Assembly: GCA_937934705.1 (NCBI GenBank)
Contig: CALGYY010000133.1
Coordinates: 1-9,788 of the forward strand
Reading direction: 5' to 3'
Length of the DNA: 9,788 nucleotides
From: an uncultured Bacteroidota bacterium
GTDB taxonomy: Bacteria; Bacteroidota; Bacteroidia; Bacteroidales; CAIWKO01
The translations under genes were made by a program, and so were the position numbers. Shown one piece after another: positions 8,201 through 9,788 of this stretch. The notes beneath the pieces were generated by a model, which saw nothing but the letters and a program-made list of their open reading frames with translations, had not been told where the DNA came from and did not search any database. The stretch's first letter is position 1; each line of letters begins with the position of its first letter.

Positions 8201-9341
8201 TTATTCATACCGCTGCATCGTGGGTGGAGCCTGTCCCCCTGCGGATACCAGCCTTGTGGTGAACCTCACCGTGCTAGGTCTTCCCTCGATTGTTACCAAT
8301 CCGACGAATGTGAGTGTTTGTGAAGGGGGCAATGCCAGCTTTACCGTCAGCGCCAGCGGTTCGGGCATTACATACCAGTGGCAGGAAAGCACAAATGGCG
8401 GTGGCAGCTATTCGGATCTCAGCGGGCAGAACGGGACCACGTTGAACATGACCGCGGTCACGGCCGCGATGAGCGGATACCGTTACCGCTGTGTGGTATC
8501 CGGCGACTGCACCCCGCCGGCCAATTCAAATGGCGCCATACTTACGGTCAATACACCGCCAGTGGTTAATACCGAACCCGTAGATCAGGATGTCTGCGTT
8601 TACAGCACTGTGACTATCTCGGTGGTGGCCAGCGGCGGGAACCTGGCCTATCAGTGGGAGCAGAAAGCACCCGCGGACCTTGTATGGTCGAATGCACCGG
8701 GATTAAGTGCCCTGAGCGCCAATTACCAGATCATGAACGTGAGCATGATGAACAGTGGCTATAAATACCGCTGCCAGATCAGCGGAAGCTGCAATCCGCC
8801 CACCACGAGCGACAGCATGGTGCTGACGGTGCACAACCTTCCTCCTTTCTACCTGGGACAGGATACCAGCCTGCTGCTGAGTGAAAGTATCATGCTGGAT
8901 GCCGGCGGCGGTTTCAGCTCCTATGAGTGGTCTACAACGGAGACTACCCAAACCATCGTGGTGACGGGGAGTGTGATCGGCGTGGGGATACACCCGTATT
9001 CATGCACTATAACCGACAGTTACGGATGCGAGAATAATGACGGGATACTGGTAACCGTTTATGATGATACCGGACTGGAAGAAGCAGGCAGTGACGACGG
9101 ATTTACGGTGGCCTCAGCGGATGCCGGAGATCATTGTATTATCAGCTACGCTGGCGAACATTCAGGTGATTACAGGCTGAGCGTCCACAACATCCACGGA
9201 AGCGTGGTGTACGAAGGCTTGCATTATTTCAGCAAAGGTGTTTCTGTTCGTTTGGATGGTGCCCGGTGGCCGGCCGGGTGCTATTTCATCAACATCCGGG
9301 GAACAGAAATTCAGCGCATGATCTGGTGGGTGAAATTCTGA
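5268..9341 (+). CDS. T9SS cargo with duplicated beta-helix modules and Ig-like domains
   Basis: The start is ATG 5268 rather than GTG 5232: the upstream 12 codons would put charged residues ahead of a good signal peptide (residues 1-29, KRSLLKCALGILVSG, ending QASA). The 1357-aa protein then holds two copies of a ~380-405-residue module (31-409 and 411-815). Each has a leading strand-rich cap (PVTWSADTVFV / NTIWNADTVKV), a right-handed parallel beta-helix with Gly-rich turns every ~26 residues, and an ending (SPCMDAG...DIGAYE) like the choice-of-anchor Q domain. Four Ig-like domains of ~93 residues follow (817-1189), then a beta-sandwich module (1190-1267: LGQDTSLLL, YEWSTTETTQ, YSCTITD) and a divergent type A-like T9SS sorting tail (1268-1357, GDYRLSVHNIHGSVVYEG, AGCYFINIRG). 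Beta-helix proteins include polysaccharide lyases and adhesins, but no catalytic motif is identifiable. A surface-exposed adhesive or glycan-binding role is inferred. It lies 36 bp after the preceding T9SS gene without its own promoter box. Confidence 0.88.
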   Translation: MELKRSLLKCALGILVSGAMAVMPFQASATNISVSGVISAPVTWSADTVFVDGDVSVNNGVSLTVNPGVKVIFTGHYHINVQGSMRVNGTEGAPVLFTVSDTTGFTNMTIPNGGWQGIRLDSLQAGNDSSVFRYCHFEYGKANGSGKDAHGGALFINAFSKVKIVNCSFDHCWATSDGGAVYVKAATAYISGNTFTNGKSGRGAGICCDNSWPLIRLNTFSKNYATSMGGAIACVSSAAPEMINNLMYDNLAYLGGGMAFFNAGNLSRVVNSTITNNRANYGGGVSSIATDATFTNTILFSNIAAAGHEVTLLDTDSDPNFYYCDIQGGLTDFGGSGSGAAYSGIYQDNMNAYPEFNDTASTDYSIRTISPCMDAGTPDTTGLHLAATDIAGNGRINMARIDIGAYERQQVVNVCGNITQNTIWNADTVKVECDITIADGATLSIVPGVYVEMQGWYGFTVRGSLQATGTAGEEIMFTPKNIVSGWKGILFDTINPANDSTLLEYCTFQFTNDPAGPGTLCFLSTSRARVSDCEFLQNVQFVSGGITLWFSGPRIMNCSFLYNNGSGVGGKAGALYVAYDSEAIVEGCVISMNTAGKSGGVCCEAAELTLVNCLLTNNYGQLTGAGAVYADSADVEMINCILANNYSQDHGGAAIFRKAEGELVNCNVVNNQSAGNGAGIYSDESLLDIINSILYGNELFSGDSNQIYIEDSLTIIDIAFSNIRDDSSGIALGTYADWSQIAYEDNISTDPLFVDPTACPGMSCDGLLADWSLDPCSPMYNMGEPDTVGMGLPLLDFGGSQRIFADTIDIGAYELVKPYITQQPVDYSVCQGGDAWFGVEVESNIPLSFEWQLKPFGAGSFNTAPGISDQPEYNLAGVSGAQDGDQYRCIITAACSQTLTSSTVTLHVQTNPQIGTEPVPVSVCQGAQADFNITASGSVLTYQWQQRPFGSSVWSNCIGASATTAHYIIPSVPLALNNYSYRCIVGGACPPADTSLVVNLTVLGLPSIVTNPTNVSVCEGGNASFTVSASGSGITYQWQESTNGGGSYSDLSGQNGTTLNMTAVTAAMSGYRYRCVVSGDCTPPANSNGAILTVNTPPVVNTEPVDQDVCVYSTVTISVVASGGNLAYQWEQKAPADLVWSNAPGLSALSANYQIMNVSMMNSGYKYRCQISGSCNPPTTSDSMVLTVHNLPPFYLGQDTSLLLSESIMLDAGGGFSSYEWSTTETTQTIVVTGSVIGVGIHPYSCTITDSYGCENNDGILVTVYDDTGLEEAGSDDGFTVASADAGDHCIISYAGEHSGDYRLSVHNIHGSVVYEGLHYFSKGVSVRLDGARWPAGCYFINIRGTEIQRMIWWVKF
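5358..6494 (+). repeat. Beta-helix/anchor-Q-like module, copy 1
   Basis: First copy of the tandem protein-level module (residues 31-409 of the 1357-aa protein). Its helix ladder shows GGA/GGG-type turns starting at residues 151, 178, 203, 229, 255 and 282, i.e. a step of 25-27 residues, usually followed about 15 residues later by an N-x-x-(F/M/I) strand such as NCSF or NTF. It closes with PCMDAGTPDTTG and DIGAYE. Identity between copies is clear at the ends and in the layout but low elsewhere. Confidence 0.8.
6468..6489 (+). repeat. 22-bp near-exact direct repeat at module end (partner 7689-7710)
   Basis: The 22 bases encoding IDIGAYE plus one base are matched 21 of 22 at 7689-7710, the only difference being C versus G in the glycine codon (GGC/GGG). 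The match ends at both sides immediately. It marks equivalent points in the two beta-helix modules, 1221 bp apart. Confidence 0.75.
6498..7710 (+). repeat. Beta-helix/anchor-Q-like module, copy 2
   Basis: Second copy (residues 411-815). The cap NTIWNADTVKVECDITIADG matches copy 1 PVTWSADTVFVDGDVSVNNG. The Gly ladder starts at residues 572, 598, 625, 651 and 677 (steps of 26-27). The closing segment keeps DIGAYE exactly but the PCMDAG signature of copy 1 has become PMYNMG followed by the shared EPDT/TPDT-V/T-G stretch, so copy 2 looks the more diverged. Confidence 0.8.
7689..7710 (+). repeat. 22-bp near-exact direct repeat at module end (partner 6468-6489)
   Basis: Second copy of the direct repeat described for 6468-6489; it closes the second beta-helix module just before the Ig-like array. 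Confidence 0.75.
7716..8835 (+). repeat. Four tandem Ig-like domain repeats
   Basis: Four consecutive domains of about 93 residues (817-909, 910-1003, 1004-1095, 1096-1189). Each begins with a P-x-x-x-x-V-C segment (QQPVDYSVC, EPVPVSVC, NPTNVSVC, EPVDQDVC), has a central (T/A)YQW or FEW tryptophan, and ends with Y-R-C followed five residues later by a further Cys and a V-x-L-x-V strand. This is the Ig-like pattern frequent in Bacteroidota surface proteins. Domain 2 has one extra cysteine (SNCIG). Confidence 0.8.
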
Positions 9342-9379
9342 AAAACGGGTAAAAAAACCTATTGTATGATCTGCGCAGA

Positions 9380-9395
9380 GTGCTGAAATTAGCAC
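9380..9395. other. Short hairpin in the intergenic gap
   Basis: GTGCT and AGCAC form a 5-bp stem around a 6-base GAAATT loop. No T-tract follows, so it is a poor intrinsic terminator; it lies just upstream of the TACATTTG box and could equally be an operator-like or chance inverted repeat. No better terminator is visible after the stop at 9341. Confidence 0.25.
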
Positions 9396-9408
9396 CTTGA
9401 TAAGTTGA

Positions 9409-9416
9409 TACATTTG
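9409..9416 (+). promoter_or_regulatory. Bacteroidota-type -7 promoter box for the last gene
   Basis: TACATTTG is an exact TAnnTTTG match and is identical to the octamer at 1847-1854. Transcription would start near 9423, giving an AT-rich leader of about 37 bases before ATG 9460. A TTAG lies 16 bases upstream (9389-9392), somewhat closer than the usual -33 spacing. It suggests the last gene is transcribed separately from the cluster ending at 9341. Confidence 0.5.
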
Positions 9417-9459
9417 TGATTGACAGGCATTTAAGTATAAATCATTTAATTATAATTAT

Positions 9460-9788
9460 ATGATGAGAAGATCATTATTCATTACATTTGTATGCCTGTT
9501 TTCGGGCTTTTTGCTGACAACAAAGGGATTTGCGCAGGAAAGCATAGGGGGAACCCCACCCAGTTTCCTGAATCAGAACCTGACATCTGAATATCAGACG
9601 GTCGTTCTGAGCACACCGTCATTGGATCTGATTCGTCTGGAAGACAGTCTCCGTGACAAGCAGGGATTTTTTCACCGCGTGGGAGTGGGGGTTCAGGCCG
9701 GATACGACATGAACAATTCCGGAACCTGGACGATTTTGCCTGACGGGAGCCGGATCTGGCGGTTGAAGATCCGTTGTACGGGTGCCCT
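9460..9788 (+). CDS. Exported protein, N-terminal pre-pro region of probable trypsin-like protease (3' partial)
   Basis: Only the first 109 codons are visible; the gene runs off the window. Start is ATG 9460, with a second ATG directly after it at 9463 as an equally good choice. A signal peptide spans residues 1-26 (RRSLFITFVCLFSGFLL, ending GFAQ). The following part contains GGTPPSF, then a V-x-L-x-T-P-x-L-D-L-I-R-L-E-D pattern, F-H-R-V-G-V-G-V, and TWTILPDGSRIWRLKI ending in R-C-T-G-A. This order (GGTP-S, L-x-x-E-D, R-x-G, W-x-x-L-x-D-G-x-x-(I/V)-W-R-L-x-I) is characteristic, as I know it, of the region preceding trypsin-like/lysyl-endopeptidase catalytic domains or PPC domains in Bacteroidota secreted proteins, often ending in a T9SS tail. 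The catalytic part is beyond the window, so protease activity is inference. Confidence 0.7.
   Translation, partial: MMRRSLFITFVCLFSGFLLTTKGFAQESIGGTPPSFLNQNLTSEYQTVVLSTPSLDLIRLEDSLRDKQGFFHRVGVGVQAGYDMNNSGTWTILPDGSRIWRLKIRCTGA

Noticed and set aside
7716..8835. Repeat region as a CRISPR array or DNA-level tandem repeat
   Set aside because: The repetition is at protein level only (Ig-like domains of ~93 residues); DNA identity between units is low and spacing is far too long for CRISPR.
9371..9378. CTGCGCAG perfect 8-bp palindrome as an operator
   Set aside because: Eight-base palindromes arise often by chance and nothing else around it repeats the half-site.
9342..9459. Intrinsic terminator after the 1357-aa gene
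   Set aside because: The only stem (9380-9395) is 5 bp with no following T-run; the poly-A at 9350-9357 is on the wrong side of it for a plus-strand terminator.

Overview
The window reads as a chromosomal segment of a Bacteroidota bacterium with moderate G+C. The evidence is threefold: secreted proteins carrying type IX secretion system (T9SS) C-terminal sorting domains of both known kinds (type B, CHU_C-like, and type A), SprB/PKD/Ig-like and choice-of-anchor-Q-like modules typical of that phylum, and promoter elements matching the Bacteroidota -7 consensus TAnnTTTG. No start codon is preceded by a strong Shine-Dalgarno sequence; AT-rich leaders are used instead, again typical of the phylum. 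The genus cannot be named from the sequence.

Layout. (1) Bases 1-1349 hold the cell-shape pair mreC (5' end cut by the window edge) and mreD, joined by an ATGA stop/start overlap. (2) Bases 1338-1772, minus strand, encode a small exported protein with a probable NTF2-like fold; its 3' end overlaps the 3' end of mreD by 12 bp. (3) A 111-bp divergent intergenic region (1773-1883) has one good TAnnTTTG promoter box on each strand. (4) The rightward promoter leads into three closely spaced genes for exported proteins: a 177-aa protein of unknown function (1884-2417), a 928-aa T9SS type B protein (2445-5231: a novel-looking beta-rich N-terminal region, two SprB-like repeats, two PKD domains, CHU_C sorting domain), and a 1357-aa T9SS protein (5268-9341: tandemly duplicated beta-helix/choice-of-anchor-Q module, four Ig-like domains, one further beta-sandwich module, divergent type A-like sorting domain). 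(5) After a 118-bp gap with its own TAnnTTTG box comes the start of another exported protein (9460 to the edge), resembling the N-terminal pre-pro region of secreted trypsin-like/lysyl-endopeptidase-type Bacteroidota proteins.

How they work together. MreC and MreD belong to the elongasome that guides lateral wall synthesis. The three-gene rightward cluster looks like a cell-surface or secreted adhesin/structural set delivered by Sec and then T9SS; no catalytic motif is visible in the two giant proteins. The most interesting material is the internal architecture of the giant proteins: a regular ~26-residue Gly-rich ladder in a duplicated beta-helix, a six-cysteine cluster, and an approximately 500-residue N-terminal region I cannot assign. 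No RNA genes, CRISPR arrays, insertion sequences or phage genes are visible, and no gene-free stretch exceeds 120 bases.
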